DNA of 64,000 nucleotides from the NCBI RefSeq assembly GCF_007750395.1, contig NZ_CP036281.1, forward strand, positions 3,557,001 through 3,621,000, in the 5' to 3' direction. The position numbers and the translations under genes are program-made. The notes beneath the pieces were generated by a model. It was given only the letters and a program-made list of their open reading frames with translations, did not search any database and was not told the origin of the DNA. The DNA comes from Polystyrenella longa (GTDB lineage: Bacteria > Planctomycetota > Planctomycetia > Planctomycetales > Planctomycetaceae). Shown one piece after another: positions 28,085-37,903 of the stretch (positions are counted from its first letter, which is position 1; each line of letters starts with the position of its first letter).

Positions 28085-28786
28085 ATGGAAGACGACGGCC
28101 CTCCTGGCGTTCCGGAATGGGTGGTGACCTATGGTGATATGATGTCATTGTTACTGACATTCTTCATCATGCTCGTCTCGCTTTCCGAAGTCGTCGCCGA
28201 AGATAAATATCGCGCGATTCTAGAAGCTCTTCAATCCTATGTAGGATACGATTTTGCCCCTGCCAATCCACCGGGTAAGAGTTTCCCACATAATAGTATG
28301 TTGGAGAAAATGACCAAACTAGGATCGTGGAAAGACAAGTCTAAAGACAACGGAGGACTGCGACGTAAATCGACCTCAGGAGAAGACCTGCGCGTCTTCC
28401 GAAACCGCGAGGGGAAAGTCATTCTGGTGGGCGAACCCATTTACTTCGAGGGAAATAAAGAATCGCTCGCGGAATCGGAAATCTTGAAACTGCGAACCAT
28501 TGCAGATGAGTTAAAGGGCAAACCAAACAAAATTGAAATCCGCTCCCACTGCTCCGAATCGATTCCTGACAAGGAGAAACGGAATCTCTGCTACCGTCGT
28601 GGCCGGTTTATCTATGACTCACTCGTTCGGGTTCTGGAAATTGAACCAGACCGAATCCGTATAGGAGCCGCCGGTTCCACTATGCCCATGGAAAAAAAAC
28701 AATTCGACACGAATGAGAATCGAAACCGTGTCGAAGTTCTTATCCTCGACACTTTCAGCGATGAATATGTAGGTCCGCGCGAGTAA
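28085..28786 (+). CDS. MotB/OmpA-like protein without adjacent MotA
   Basis: About 233 residues from the ATG at 28085 (the frame is open to 28040). WVVTYGDMMSLLLTFFIMLVS is a MotB-plug helix with the conserved Asp at residue 18, which carries protons in stator units. After a linker rich in charged residues, the C-terminus is an OmpA peptidoglycan-binding domain (KIEIRSHCSE, RNLCYRRGRFIYDSL, NRNRVEVLIL). Such proteins normally pair with a MotA-like membrane protein, but none is encoded in the window. It could be a flagellar stator part encoded apart from motA, or a cell-wall anchor. The family call is confident, the motor role is not. Confidence 0.85.
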   Translation: MEDDGPPGVPEWVVTYGDMMSLLLTFFIMLVSLSEVVAEDKYRAILEALQSYVGYDFAPANPPGKSFPHNSMLEKMTKLGSWKDKSKDNGGLRRKSTSGEDLRVFRNREGKVILVGEPIYFEGNKESLAESEILKLRTIADELKGKPNKIEIRSHCSESIPDKEKRNLCYRRGRFIYDSLVRVLEIEPDRIRIGAAGSTMPMEKKQFDTNENRNRVEVLILDTFSDEYVGPRE

Positions 28787-28792
28787 ACTTAT

Positions 28793-28807
28793 CCACGTTA
28801 CTCGTGG
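28793..28807. terminator. Small hairpin between convergent genes
   Basis: CCACG-TTACT-CGTGG forms five pairs between the MotB-like stop and the convergent sugar-isomerase stop. There is no U-run. It is a weak candidate for a shared 3' end. Confidence 0.3.
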
Positions 28808-28828
28808 CTTCTCAGTCGATCCGCCACA

Positions 28829-29809
28829 TCAGATCTGCGTCAGGCATTTGTTGAGGTACATGCGAGATTCATTAATTGCGTCCGTAATCGCCGAAGAACT
28901 ATCGAGGATCGGTACCCCTCGAGGTACGGGATGCATAAAGATTTCCGTGAAGCCCTGGTATTGATGCTTTTTCAATGCTGCCAGGATGGGGGTAAAATCC
29001 AGATCGCCTCTTCCAGGCATCTGTAGCATTTCCTGCTCTTTGGGCAACTTCTTCGAAGATCCCATGCCATGCTGCTGAGCATAAAAGAAGGCTACTCCTG
29101 ATCCCAAGTCGTATGCAATTTTTCCAATCAACTCGCCATCCTGAGGAAGGTGATGCGGTGCGAGCGCGACGCCCAATCGATCTGACCCCAATTTTTCTGA
29201 GGTCGTCATTTCTCCGAACCAGCGAATCGAATCAGGTGAATGCAACAAGGCATTCGCATGATTTTCAATCGCAATCGTGCAACCAAACTCTTCGGCTTCT
29301 TCCACATGAGGTTTCATTTTCTCCACGAAGTTCCGCATTGCCGATTTGAGTTCAGTCCCCTTAAGATCTTTTGGACCACCGCTGGCCGTGACCAGAACCG
29401 TTCCCGGTCCAGCGATAGAGTTTGCAAACTTCATTTCGCCTGCCAGCCGGAAAGGCCCCTGGACGTAGCAGGTCACTACTCCCAGCTTCACATCGTGCTT
29501 CTTCAATAACTCACGAAAAGCGTCGTGTCCCATCTCTTCTGCTTGCTCACGCTGATTGCCATGAACTTTGGGCCAGATATCGATGTACTCGGTCCCCGTC
29601 TTGTGGACTTCGCCAATGATCGTCCCCACATCGGTGTAACCATACATCGCCGAGTTCAGGATATAGTTGAGCTGAAACTCCTCTTTCGCTGCATCAAGAT
29701 TAGGAAGAAATGGACCACCTAGAATCCCAGCAGTCAGTCCACCGAGGGCGGATCCTTTCAGGAAGTCGCGACGGTTTAGTTCATGGCGATTGGTCTCAGT
29801 GATTTTCAT
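28829..29809 (-). CDS. Twin-arginine-exported TIM-barrel protein (sugar phosphate isomerase/epimerase family)
   Basis: About 326 residues from the ATG at 29809, which places NRRDFLKGSALGG at the N-terminus as a twin-arginine signal; the frame is open to 29872. The mature part is an AP-endonuclease-2/xylose-isomerase-like TIM barrel: EYIDIWPKVHG, AIENHAN, LGVALAPHHL, GRGDLDFTPIL and GFTEIFMHP. The Glu and His residues in these motifs are the usual metal ligands. It lies 71 bases downstream of a Gfo/Idh/MocA gene with the same kind of export signal. Such pairs in planctomycetes are presumed to handle sugars in the periplasm (inference). The substrate is unknown. Confidence 0.82.
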   Translation of the reverse strand: MKITETNRHELNRRDFLKGSALGGLTAGILGGPFLPNLDAAKEEFQLNYILNSAMYGYTDVGTIIGEVHKTGTEYIDIWPKVHGNQREQAEEMGHDAFRELLKKHDVKLGVVTCYVQGPFRLAGEMKFANSIAGPGTVLVTASGGPKDLKGTELKSAMRNFVEKMKPHVEEAEEFGCTIAIENHANALLHSPDSIRWFGEMTTSEKLGSDRLGVALAPHHLPQDGELIGKIAYDLGSGVAFFYAQQHGMGSSKKLPKEQEMLQMPGRGDLDFTPILAALKKHQYQGFTEIFMHPVPRGVPILDSSSAITDAINESRMYLNKCLTQI

Positions 29810-29880
29810 CGGAAGCACTTTCAACGCAGAGGAGTCAATTACACCACAGGCTTGGACTAAGATTACATTCAAAAAAAAAG

Positions 29881-31239
29881 TTATACGGTTTCAAAACCGG
29901 CACGCTGTTCGCGAGAAAGTTTTGCATTTGCCTCATTGTCATCAAGGAAGACTTCCTGATCTGGATCCCATTTTAACGGACGGCCCAACTCCATCGAGAT
30001 ATTTGCCAGATGGCAAGTGCTGACCGACCGATGCTGGCCTTCAATATCAGAGATTGTCTGCTGACGTGACTTAATGCAATCAAAGAAGTTGCCCATGTGA
30101 TTGATGATTGCGTCCAGCTTACCAACCCGTTCAGGACGTTCCAGGTTGTCATTATCATAAATGGAAAACGTATCCCGGTTCAATGGTTTGCTCGCCAACT
30201 CATCAACCGGTGTTCCCGAGATCGATCCCCGATTCACGAAGATACGCCCTTCGTCACCTTCGAACAGAATCCCCCGTCGACCTTCATCACGGATTAGCAA
30301 CTCCACTCCGTTCGCATACTTGAGGTCCGCTTGAAAATCAGTGGAGACATTGTAACCGTTCGGAATATCAGGGTATTTCGCGCGTCCGTTGATTTCCACA
30401 GGCAAGCTGTCAATCGCCCATTGAGCGATATCGATGTGGTGAGCGCCCCAATCCGTCATTTTGCCGCCCGAATACTCGCGCCACCAACGAAACGTATAGT
30501 GAGATCGTTCCGGAAGGTAAGGAACATCGGGAGTCTGCCCTTGCCAGAGATCCCAGTTGAAATGCTCGGGAATGGGTCGCTGTTCAAACGGACCACCGGT
30601 TGGATTTTTGTCAGTCGCACAAGTCACCCGTTGCAGTTTGCCAATGCGTCCCTGTCGCACCATTTCAACGGCTAGACGAAAACGATGATCGCTCCGTTGC
30701 CAAGTCCCCACCTGTACTACCTGATCCGTTTCACCAACGGCATTCCGAATGACTTTGCCTTCGTCGATCGTCAACGTGAGCGGCTTTTCACAGTAAACGT
30801 CTTTCCCTGCGCGACAGGCATCAATTAACATTTTTGTATGCCAGTGATCGGGAGCACCAATCAAAATCACATCAACATTTTTCTGCTGCAATAGATCGAG
30901 ATAGTTTTCGTAGATTCTGGGAGTGCTGCCAAAACTCGCCCGTGCTTGCTCGCGTACATGCCGGTCGACATCAGCAATACCAACGATGTTTCCATACAAC
31001 CGAGCTTTTTCCGTAATAACTGAACCCTGATACCGCATCCCAATGGCACCGATACCAAGTTGTTCATTCGCCGAACGCCCTGTCTCTGCGGCACGAGCTG
31101 TATTCACAAACATCGCGGGAGTGGCGGCGGCCAGGCCAGCAGTTAAGCTAGTCAGCGCAGATGTTTTTAAAAAGTCACGGCGAGAGGACGTGGAAGTGTC
31201 GGATCTGGAAGGAATTTGGCAGAACTTTTCGCGGGACAT
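29881..31239 (-). CDS. Twin-arginine-exported Gfo/Idh/MocA family oxidoreductase
   Basis: A 452-residue protein with SRRDFLKTSALTSLTAG (Arg20-Arg21) as a twin-arginine signal, ending near NTARAA. The nucleotide-binding fold follows (IGIGAIGMRYQGS, IVGIADVDRH), then CEKPLTLTIDEG, the family EKP signature, and WGAHHIDIAQWAI in the substrate domain. These enzymes bring NAD(P) with them when exported folded, and many catalyse sugar oxidation or epimerisation. The sugar isomerase gene follows on the same strand, so the two probably form an operon. The exact reaction is not determinable from sequence. Confidence 0.88.
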   Translation of the reverse strand: MSREKFCQIPSRSDTSTSSRRDFLKTSALTSLTAGLAAATPAMFVNTARAAETGRSANEQLGIGAIGMRYQGSVITEKARLYGNIVGIADVDRHVREQARASFGSTPRIYENYLDLLQQKNVDVILIGAPDHWHTKMLIDACRAGKDVYCEKPLTLTIDEGKVIRNAVGETDQVVQVGTWQRSDHRFRLAVEMVRQGRIGKLQRVTCATDKNPTGGPFEQRPIPEHFNWDLWQGQTPDVPYLPERSHYTFRWWREYSGGKMTDWGAHHIDIAQWAIDSLPVEINGRAKYPDIPNGYNVSTDFQADLKYANGVELLIRDEGRRGILFEGDEGRIFVNRGSISGTPVDELASKPLNRDTFSIYDNDNLERPERVGKLDAIINHMGNFFDCIKSRQQTISDIEGQHRSVSTCHLANISMELGRPLKWDPDQEVFLDDNEANAKLSREQRAGFETV

Positions 31240-31340
31240 TTAGAACAGACCTTTCTCACAGGGATCAGCAGATGCTGAGGAAACAGTGATGATGTTCCCC
31301 GATTGTAACGGCATCCGCGAGACGGGTCTTTAGTTATTTA

Positions 31341-31365
31341 CGGAAAACTGTTCCGCCATTTTCCG
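31341..31365 (-). terminator. Hairpin after the site-2 protease gene
   Basis: CGGAAAA and TTTTCCG pair over seven bases around an 11-base loop, about 40 bases after the protease stop and before the Gfo/Idh gene on the same strand. There is no strong U-run. Confidence 0.35.
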
Positions 31366-31403
31366 GAGTATCCTTGCTCCGCAGATCGCTGATTTACTTG
31401 CGT

Positions 31404-32417
31404 TCAGATCGGATCGACTGTAAATCCGAGAATGAGGAACGCCAGTGTTAACCAGCCGATGACGGTTCTCATTTTTCCTAATTCAGCTCTGTCATTTCCT
31501 GTAGGGGGATGTTTCACACCCATGAAGATGACCAGAATTAACATTAAGATGTATTCGTATTGCCCGAACCAGGTCATCAAGGCGATTGCCAGCATTGTCA
31601 GCGAGATCGCGACGTAGTGCGCTTTGCGACCTAACAACGCATAGAGAATGTGTCCCCCATCGAGTTGCCCCAGGGGTATCAGGTTGAGCGCCGTCACAAA
31701 TAATCCTACCCAGCCGGCAAACAGGAGGGGTGTCAGCATAATCTCTGTATTCGGCGGTTGCTCTCCTAAAACCTGTGCGGCCATGAGCTTCATGATCAGT
31801 GGATCCCCGAATCGAATGACTTGCGACATATCCACATCTTTGGGAAAATCGATGTATCTCGATTCGAGCAATCCGAAGTAGAGAATCGGGATCGTCAGAA
31901 CGAGCCCCGCCAGCGGACCTGTGACAGCGATGTCAAACAGAATCTTCCGATCCCGCCATCCCGTTCTTTGCACGATCACGGCCCCCAATGTTCCGAAGGG
32001 CTGAATAACGGGTAACGGAATAAAATAAGGCAGCGATGCCGGAACACCATACCTTCGGGATTGCAGGTAGTGCCCGAGTTCATGGAAGGTGAGTATCCCC
32101 ATAATGCTCAGTGAATACCCCCACCCCCATTCCTGTAGCACACTCCAGTCTCGCACAATTAAGGGCCAATAGGTCCCCTCCTCAACCATGATCTGACCAG
32201 ACATGAACGCCCCGGCGATGAAGGTACTCAGACAGGTTGCAATATAGAGAATTGCCGCTCGCAGATATCGGGGAGGCATTTCATAAAACTGCTCAACCCG
32301 ATAGTGCGACGGCGGCCGATTCGGTCTCTCCACAATCGTCACCTCCACAGGCCTCGGCGATTGTTCCGATTCTGTATTCGTGGAAAGGTGATGATCCGAT
32401 GGTGAGGAAGCGTCCAT
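31404..32417 (-). CDS. Site-2 protease family (M50) intramembrane metalloprotease
   Basis: About 337 residues from the ATG at 32417 (the frame is open to 32441). The zinc motif is HELGH (His112, Glu113, His116), and the third ligand is the Asp of NLIPLGQLDGGH in a later helix, so the active site is complete. Six or so hydrophobic helices are visible, with PYFIPLPVIQPFGTLGAV as the conserved loop after the first metal motif. Members cleave anti-sigma factors or other membrane proteins within the bilayer. No anti-sigma factor lies next to it. The N-terminal 45 residues are a soluble, Ser/Pro-rich extension. Confidence 0.9.
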   Translation of the reverse strand: MDASSPSDHHLSTNTESEQSPRPVEVTIVERPNRPPSHYRVEQFYEMPPRYLRAAILYIATCLSTFIAGAFMSGQIMVEEGTYWPLIVRDWSVLQEWGWGYSLSIMGILTFHELGHYLQSRRYGVPASLPYFIPLPVIQPFGTLGAVIVQRTGWRDRKILFDIAVTGPLAGLVLTIPILYFGLLESRYIDFPKDVDMSQVIRFGDPLIMKLMAAQVLGEQPPNTEIMLTPLLFAGWVGLFVTALNLIPLGQLDGGHILYALLGRKAHYVAISLTMLAIALMTWFGQYEYILMLILVIFMGVKHPPTGNDRAELGKMRTVIGWLTLAFLILGFTVDPI

Positions 32418-32766
32418 ACAATTTCTCTTCGTTAAGAGCAAACCAATCTAATTAGCCAATTTGAATGTCCGCGTGTTATACCAGATCGCGCCCAACCGAC
32501 GACAGTGAACAACAATGAGAGGAACCCCTTCAACAGGACCACCAGCACCATTTTTGGAGCCTCCCCAAGACAAGTCAACGACAGAAAGTCTGTCGGACAC
32601 TGTCCCTGGAGAAACGACGATTGGGTTTTAAAAGCTCTCAGTATATAACGCTCGCCCTGATCGAGAAGTCCAGCAGCACTGCGTTAAATCTATACCTACG
32701 AAAAATCCCCTCCACGGCAGCAGTCGCCGGAAGGGGAATTTAGTTTATCCTGTCTTTATCGAACCG
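32418..32766. other. Intergenic region between nadA and the site-2 protease gene
   Basis: About 350 bases. It holds the nadA terminator (32701-32737) and should hold the protease promoter on the minus strand. No coding frame or RNA gene was recognised. Confidence 0.5.
32701..32737 (-). terminator. Intrinsic terminator of nadA
   Basis: In minus-strand RNA, TCCCCTTCCGGC pairs with GCCGTGGAGGGGA over 12 pairs with a single bulged U, followed directly by five U (32701-32705). It lies 30 bases after the nadA stop. The GC-rich stem and U-run make this one of the best terminators in the window. Confidence 0.8.
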
Positions 32767-33756
32767 TTACTGCAGCAGACTTCGCTCCAACACGTCATAC
32801 GCTTTCTGGAAGTAGGGTTGCCATTCGATTTCGGGTTTGCCGTCGCGGAGGCAATTGCGGATTTTCTGGAGAGTGTTCAGGGCCATGTGCGGACATCGGT
32901 TGCAGGCACAGGTTTCTCCGGTCGACGTGATGATGCCAGGGACGGGCACATAGGTGTGTTGCGGGGCGAGTTTTTCCAGCGGATGGATCATCATCGCTTC
33001 GGTCGCCACGAGGAACGTCGTCGGTTTTTCAATCGATTTGACGTATTGCCGCATCTTCTCGGTCCCACCGATGAAGTCACTCACTTCGAGAATGTTCTGC
33101 GGGCATTCGGGGTGGGCAATCACCTGGCTTTCCGGATTGTTTCGTTTCGCGCGATTTAAGTCTTGCAGACTGAAGACTTCATGAACCATACACGCCCCCG
33201 GCCAGAGGATCATTTTGCGACCAGTCACTTCGGACAGGTAACGGCCCAGGTGTTGGTCCGGGACGAAGAGGATTTCTTTATCTTCCGGAATTTTCTCGAT
33301 GATCTCACGGGCATTGCCACTGGTGACAATCCAGTCGCACAGGCTTTTCACAGCCGCCGTGGTGTTGATGTAGGCCACCGTCAGGAAGTCGTGCCCTTCG
33401 GCCCGCAGTTTTTCCTGGTAGTTTTTGAGAGGCTCGTACTGACAGCTTTCTGCCAGAGAACAACCCGCATTCAAGTCGGGCAGCAGGACCCGTTTCTTCC
33501 GGTTCAGAATTTTGGCTGATTCCGCCATGAAGTGGACACCGCAGAAAACGATGGTGGAGGTTTCCACCTGTGTCGCATCGCGAGCCAGTTTCAAACTGTC
33601 TCCGGCGAAGTCCGCAATATCCTGAATGTCGCCATCGACATAGAAGTGAGCGAGAATGGTCGCATCTTTTTCTTTTTTTAGCTCGTCGATTTCGTCCATC
33701 AGATCGAGCGGATCTTCGTACTCGGTGCCGGTCGGTTCGATGATGGGAAGTGGCAT
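32767..33756 (-). CDS. nadA: Quinolinate synthase (NadA)
   Basis: About 329 residues from the ATG at 33756; the frame stays open to 33855 but family similarity begins at MPLPIIEP. NadA condenses iminoaspartate with dihydroxyacetone phosphate to give quinolinate for NAD synthesis, using a [4Fe-4S] cluster. Visible motifs are [38 protein letters not shown] (Cys99), [11 protein letters not shown] and [12 protein letters not shown]; the three cluster cysteines are in the last three. Length fits the family. It lies downstream of proB on the same strand with a 360-base gap, so it is probably transcribed alone and ends at the terminator noted next to it. Confidence 0.95.
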   Translation of the reverse strand: MPLPIIEPTGTEYEDPLDLMDEIDELKKEKDATILAHFYVDGDIQDIADFAGDSLKLARDATQVETSTIVFCGVHFMAESAKILNRKKRVLLPDLNAGCSLAESCQYEPLKNYQEKLRAEGHDFLTVAYINTTAAVKSLCDWIVTSGNAREIIEKIPEDKEILFVPDQHLGRYLSEVTGRKMILWPGACMVHEVFSLQDLNRAKRNNPESQVIAHPECPQNILEVSDFIGGTEKMRQYVKSIEKPTTFLVATEAMMIHPLEKLAPQHTYVPVPGIITSTGETCACNRCPHMALNTLQKIRNCLRDGKPEIEWQPYFQKAYDVLERSLLQ

Positions 33757-34119
33757 TCCCGTCTCCCTTGCTGATAATAGAGGGTGACTGCTCAAGACAG
33801 TCGTATTTCGTCGATAACATACACAGTTGGTCGCGTCCACAATTCTGTGGTTCACCTGTTATGAAGCGTGTACGTTATTACAAGTATAGGAGTCTCATAA
33901 AGCTCGATCCAGCCCGGGTCAGGTTGCTTTACTGGCAGGACACATGTTTCATCGGATTTGTTCAGTTAAAACACACGAAAATAAAACAGTCGGGAACAGG
34001 ATGTCTCTAGATCGTGTTCAGGATAAGTGTGGCGGCTATCGGTCCCGAAAAGCCCTTAAATACAGCAGGCTACGCCGCCAGAACACGCTGCGGTTATCTG
34101 GGATGCGCTCTAGCTTGTA
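33757..34119. other. Intergenic region between proB and nadA
   Basis: About 360 bases. Below the proB stop a long-range inverted repeat (GTGT-GGCGGC at 34027-34036 with GCCGCC and ACAC at 34074-34086) could fold the proB 3' end. The rest should contain the nadA promoter and leader. No known NAD-binding riboswitch pattern was recognised and no frame looks coding. Confidence 0.45.
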
Positions 34120-35268
34120 TTAAGGATTTGACATCACAACCAGATTGTCTCGATGGATGATTTCAACATAGGGAATCGATCCCAGAATCTGTTCAATCTC
34201 GGGAGTCCGTTTTCCGGCGATCATCTGAACCTGTTCGGAATTGTAATTGGTCAGGCCCCGCGCGAATTCATGCCCCTGGGGATCCACCAGCGAAACGACT
34301 TCGCCCTGATCAAAATGTCCGGATACCTGCACGACCCCAATCGCCAGCAGGGACCGGCCCGATTCCCGCAAAGCACGGCATGCGCCTTCATCCAGAACAA
34401 ATTTTCCTTTGGGCGTGATGGTATAACCAATCCACCTTTTCCAGGCGGGGATCGTCTGACCTTCCGCGAGAAAGAGTGTACCGACTTCTTCACCTGCCAA
34501 CACTTTGTCGAGCACTTGCGGGTCCCGTCCGTTGGCGAGAATGACATTCTCTCCCACGGCGGTTGCTGTTTGAATTGCCTGAAGTTTCGATTGCATCCCC
34601 CCTGTCCCGCGCGTACTTTTCACCGCAGCTGCGTATCCGAGGAGGTCCTCATCCCATTTCTGCACGAGCGGAATCAACTTGCTTCCTTCTTCGGAAGGAT
34701 CGCGGTCGTAAAGTCCTTGAATATTCGAGAGGATTACCAGCAACGGAGAGGGCATTAAATTGGTAACAAGTGCGGCGAGTCGGTCGTTGTCGCCGAATTT
34801 AATTTCATCGATGCTGACAGTGTCGTTCTCATTGACGATGGGAATGACACCATACTCAAACAAAGTCGACAGTGTATTTTTGACGTTCAAGTACCGTTTA
34901 CGCGATTTGAAGTCGTTAATTGTCAATAATAATTGAGCTGCGTGGTATCCATGTCGCTGAAAACATTCATCATAGACGTGAATCAACCGTGCCTGTCCAG
35001 TAGCAGCGGCAGCCTGTAGATGAGGGAGATCTTCTGGTCGTTTTTTCAGGGAGAGCAGTCCCATCCCGGCGCCAATGGCTCCACTGGAGACCAGGACCAC
35101 TTTGCGACCGGTCTGGCGGATTTTATGGAGCTGTCCCGATAGGAGTTCAATCCGTTCGATGTCAAGCGTATCGTCATCGAGGGAGAGAACATTCGTACCC
35201 ACCTTCACCACGACGGTACGCGCCGTTTGAATGACTTCCTGACGTACCAGATTTCCGATTTGATTCAT
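34120..35268 (-). CDS. proB: Glutamate 5-kinase (ProB) with C-terminal PUA domain
   Basis: A 382-residue kinase that phosphorylates glutamate in the first step of proline synthesis. [10 protein letters not shown] starts the amino-acid-kinase fold; [17 protein letters not shown] and [12 protein letters not shown] are the glutamate- and ATP-binding loops. The C-terminal 90 or so residues ([22 protein letters not shown]...[13 protein letters not shown]) form the PUA domain found in full-length ProB and linked to feedback control by proline. proA is not adjacent. The leader region to 36041 contains an unexplained structured element on the same strand (see 35545-35825). Confidence 0.95.
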   Translation of the reverse strand: MNQIGNLVRQEVIQTARTVVVKVGTNVLSLDDDTLDIERIELLSGQLHKIRQTGRKVVLVSSGAIGAGMGLLSLKKRPEDLPHLQAAAATGQARLIHVYDECFQRHGYHAAQLLLTINDFKSRKRYLNVKNTLSTLFEYGVIPIVNENDTVSIDEIKFGDNDRLAALVTNLMPSPLLVILSNIQGLYDRDPSEEGSKLIPLVQKWDEDLLGYAAAVKSTRGTGGMQSKLQAIQTATAVGENVILANGRDPQVLDKVLAGEEVGTLFLAEGQTIPAWKRWIGYTITPKGKFVLDEGACRALRESGRSLLAIGVVQVSGHFDQGEVVSLVDPQGHEFARGLTNYNSEQVQMIAGKRTPEIEQILGSIPYVEIIHRDNLVVMSNP

Positions 35269-35544
35269 GAGCTGTTTGCGAATCTATCAGTGCATGGAAG
35301 ACGGGGAATAATCAGGAGTTCGTCGAGCGAGCCCTGAAAAGTTCTGTTGCGAAGAAAGAAAACGACATCAACGGGTAAAAACGGCTAATCGACCTGCAAT
35401 CGAAAGTGTCGTAATCGATCACCCATCCCGGCTTGGAGAAATACCAAATGCTTCGAAATATCCCTTGTCGATTTTGGACTGGGCGATCTGAACACGCTAC
35501 CGAACCTCTTATAGTGTCGACATTTCGACGCGAAAACCGAAATC

Positions 35545-35825
35545 GTCTCAAAAAAAGAGGGCAAATAACGCCCTGACTCCATTATAAAATGACTTCGTAG
35601 GAACGGGATGGCCGGGTAAGGTAGAAAACCTGCTTTTTCTACTATTCGAGTAATCGACCTGCTGAATTCGTCGGACCTACTCCTGGACAATCGAACCAAT
35701 AACGAAAAAGACGTTCTATGCGTTCTCCCGGACAGGTAAAATGGGAGTGTTGAACCCCGTTCCCTATAAGGATGTCGAGATATCTTCCCGGAATTGAATC
35801 TTAACGATTGGTTCACACAATACAA
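35545..35825 (-). ncRNA. Candidate structured RNA or attenuated leader upstream of proB
   Basis: On the minus strand, a perfect eight-pair hairpin (GTAGAAAA at 35621-35628 with TTTTCTAC at 35635-35642) is followed 45 bases later by an intrinsic terminator (AGGGC stem, then seven U). No protein gene feeds this terminator. The 5' end is not defined; the upper limit is only a guess. It may be a small RNA of up to about 280 nucleotides, or an attenuator far upstream of proB. It matches no RNA family I recognise. Confidence 0.35.
35550..35574 (-). terminator. Orphan intrinsic terminator between proB and purF
   Basis: AGGGC (35558-35562) pairs with GCCCT (35570-35574) around a seven-base loop, and on the minus strand the stem is followed by C and seven U (35550-35556). 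It is a textbook intrinsic terminator, but no minus-strand gene lies upstream of it within 450 bases; the next gene in that direction, purF, is on the other strand. Confidence 0.65.
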
Positions 35826-36041
35826 TTGAGTATGATGAAAGCGGAATCGGTCGTAGAGGGTCTCTTCTCCTTTAGTTTATGAAGATTCTCTCTCAGCTCT
35901 CTGCACTCCAGTACGCTCCTCGCTTGATCATACTCAAGCTCCAACCTACAGAGGAATGTTCTCTCTTCCAGACGACGGGATCATTCCAACTTCCGAATTC
36001 ATTCAATTTCCTTTTGCCGCAACGACAAAGGCTCACGAATA

Positions 36042-37643
36042 ATGGCGGAACTCCACCACGAATGTGGAATCGCAGCAGTTTACCACCTTCCCTCCGCAGA
36101 AACATCCTCATTCGCTCCTCGTGGTGACGCCAATCAGGCCTCCCGCGTTATACCGCGTATTCTGCTGGATATTCAGAATCGCGGACAGCTGGCTGCCGGA
36201 ATGACGACCTTCTCCACGGAGAGGAATCAGCTGATCGACACTCATAAAGATGTCGGGTCCGTCAGCGAGGTTTTCCACCTGAATCACCCTCGCAAAACCG
36301 ACGCTTTAATGGCCGAGTATGCGGGACGCGCCGCGATCGGACACGTTCGTTACGCCACCTGTGGCAAAGACGACCGCAGTTATGCTCAACCGTTCGAACG
36401 GCATCACATCGAACGATCCAAATGGTTCAGCTTCGCCTTCAACGGTCAGCTTTCCAACTATCTCGACTTACGAAAAGAAATCCTCGCCGAAACCGACTTC
36501 CATCTAGCCCGCGAAACGGACACCGAAATCCTGATGCACCTGATCTGTCAGGAGCTCACTAGCGACCCTCGCATGGACCCGGCTGACTTGCTGTCGAATC
36601 TCGCCAAAAGACTGGATGGCGCCTACAATATTGTCTACCTGAATGCTCGCGGAGACATGTTTGTTTCCCGCGATCCGCTTGGCATCCGTCCTCTCTGCTA
36701 TGTTGTCGACGGTCCAGAAGAAGCTCCCAACATGGTGGTTGCCGCCAGCGAGTCGGTCGCATTGGCAAACCTCGGGTTTCCGGAAGAGAACATCAAAAGC
36801 CTGGAACCGGGCACCGCAATTGTAATTCGTGACGGAAAGTTTTCGATCAAGCGGTATGCAGAAAGCCCCCGCCGGGCACATTGCTTCTTCGAATGGATCT
36901 ACTTCGCTAATGCTGCCAGTACGCTGGATGATCGATCAGTTTATCTCTCTCGGAAACGACTCGGAGAAGAACTGGCCAAGCAGGAAGATCTTGAGATCGA
37001 CGATGACACCATCGTTGTTCCTGTTCCCGATACGGCCAAGGGGGCTGCGGCCAGCATGGCCTACGAATTGAATGTACCTTGCCTCGAAGGTTTACTGCGT
37101 AACCGGTACGCAGGACGTACATTTATCGACAGTACTAACCGAGCGGACAAGGTCCGCATGAAATACACTCCCCTGCCGGAAGTACTGGAAGGAAAAAAAG
37201 TTCTTCTGGTTGAGGACACCATTGTCCGTTCTACGACGATGCAAGTTCTGATTTCTCAGTTACGTGAACGTGGCAAAGCGAAAGAGGTCCACATCCGCGT
37301 CGCCTGCCCTCCGATTGTCGCACCCTGTTTTTACGGGATCGATATGTCGACGATCGAAGAACTGTTCGCGCCTCGGTTCATGCCCGGAACGGAATTAACT
37401 CCTGAACATGAAGCCGAGATGGCTGCATCGATTGGAGCCGATAGCCTGCGTTACCTGCCTTTGGACTCGATCGCTCGGAGCGTTCAGTTTGACAGCAGCG
37501 AACTCTGTCAGGCCTGCATCGATCAGAAGTACCCGACTCCCGCCGGCGAACGCCTCTACCAACTCGCTGTTGGCAACCACGAGCGAGGTGAATCAGGTCG
37601 TACCTATGATGCAGCCGAGCCCGCGGCCTCCGTCCGCACCTGA
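36042..37643 (+). CDS. purF: Amidophosphoribosyltransferase (PurF), Fe-S type
   Basis: A 533-residue enzyme that makes phosphoribosylamine from PRPP and glutamine, the first step of purine synthesis. A seven-residue propeptide precedes the catalytic Cys8 (HECGIAAVY), as in the processed, Bacillus-type enzymes. [10 protein letters not shown] and FAFNGQLSN are glutaminase motifs. [10 protein letters not shown] and [14 protein letters not shown] (the PRPP loop) belong to the transferase half. Four cysteines for a [4Fe-4S] cluster are visible: [16 protein letters not shown], and CQAC near the C-terminus. It is probably transcribed alone; a weak terminator-like hairpin follows. Confidence 0.95.
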   Translation: MAELHHECGIAAVYHLPSAETSSFAPRGDANQASRVIPRILLDIQNRGQLAAGMTTFSTERNQLIDTHKDVGSVSEVFHLNHPRKTDALMAEYAGRAAIGHVRYATCGKDDRSYAQPFERHHIERSKWFSFAFNGQLSNYLDLRKEILAETDFHLARETDTEILMHLICQELTSDPRMDPADLLSNLAKRLDGAYNIVYLNARGDMFVSRDPLGIRPLCYVVDGPEEAPNMVVAASESVALANLGFPEENIKSLEPGTAIVIRDGKFSIKRYAESPRRAHCFFEWIYFANAASTLDDRSVYLSRKRLGEELAKQEDLEIDDDTIVVPVPDTAKGAAASMAYELNVPCLEGLLRNRYAGRTFIDSTNRADKVRMKYTPLPEVLEGKKVLLVEDTIVRSTTMQVLISQLRERGKAKEVHIRVACPPIVAPCFYGIDMSTIEELFAPRFMPGTELTPEHEAEMAASIGADSLRYLPLDSIARSVQFDSSELCQACIDQKYPTPAGERLYQLAVGNHERGESGRTYDAAEPAASVRT

Positions 37644-37706
37644 GACTGAGTTTAAATGCAGTTCGGTTTCTTTTCCTAACTAAAACAGATTCGATGTGCG
37701 CGATTC

Positions 37707-37725
37707 TCCTCTCTTGGAGGATTTT
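37707..37725 (+). terminator. Weak terminator-like hairpin after purF
   Basis: TCCTC-TCTTG-GAGGA forms five pairs followed by four T, 60 bases after the purF stop. The stem is short, so this is tentative. Confidence 0.4.
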
Positions 37726-37903
37726 CACCTGGTTCCATCAATTGAAGGAATCTGGGAAAATGCACTATGCTGTCCAAGAATAGCTTACGGCACGAGACTT
37801 CTGCACAAAGTGACGCACTGGCACCTTAACATTGGCCTGCGTTTCGCATCTGTGTGCGATCAGAATTTGAGTGCCTGAATCGTCAGCAAGGAAAGCGAAT
37901 GCC

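Larger units (their letters stand above)
35269..36041. other. Long intergenic region between proB and purF
   Basis: A stretch of 773 bases between divergent genes. It contains a clear minus-strand intrinsic terminator (35550-35574) preceded by a perfect hairpin, which suggests a small RNA or a long proB leader (separate entry). The remainder should hold the purF promoter. Open frames here have a Ser/Arg-rich composition unlike the neighbours and are cut by the terminator, so I call none. Confidence 0.5.

Noticed and set aside
28085-28786. MotB-like gene as part of a Zorya-type defence system
   Set aside because: Zorya needs a ZorA partner and further genes; neighbours are an isocitrate-lyase-family enzyme and a sugar isomerase.
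34153-34758. 201-residue plus-strand frame opposite proB
   Set aside because: It is antisense to a well-supported glutamate kinase gene and has no recognisable protein features.
35660-35700. Motif resembling the SRP RNA core (GGTCCG...CAGCAGG) on the minus strand
   Set aside because: There is no GNRA tetraloop and no pairing arm in the right order; only a few bases match.
35385-35825. 146-residue minus-strand open frame between proB and purF
   Set aside because: It is rich in Ser and Arg, resembles no family, and a strong intrinsic terminator lies inside it.
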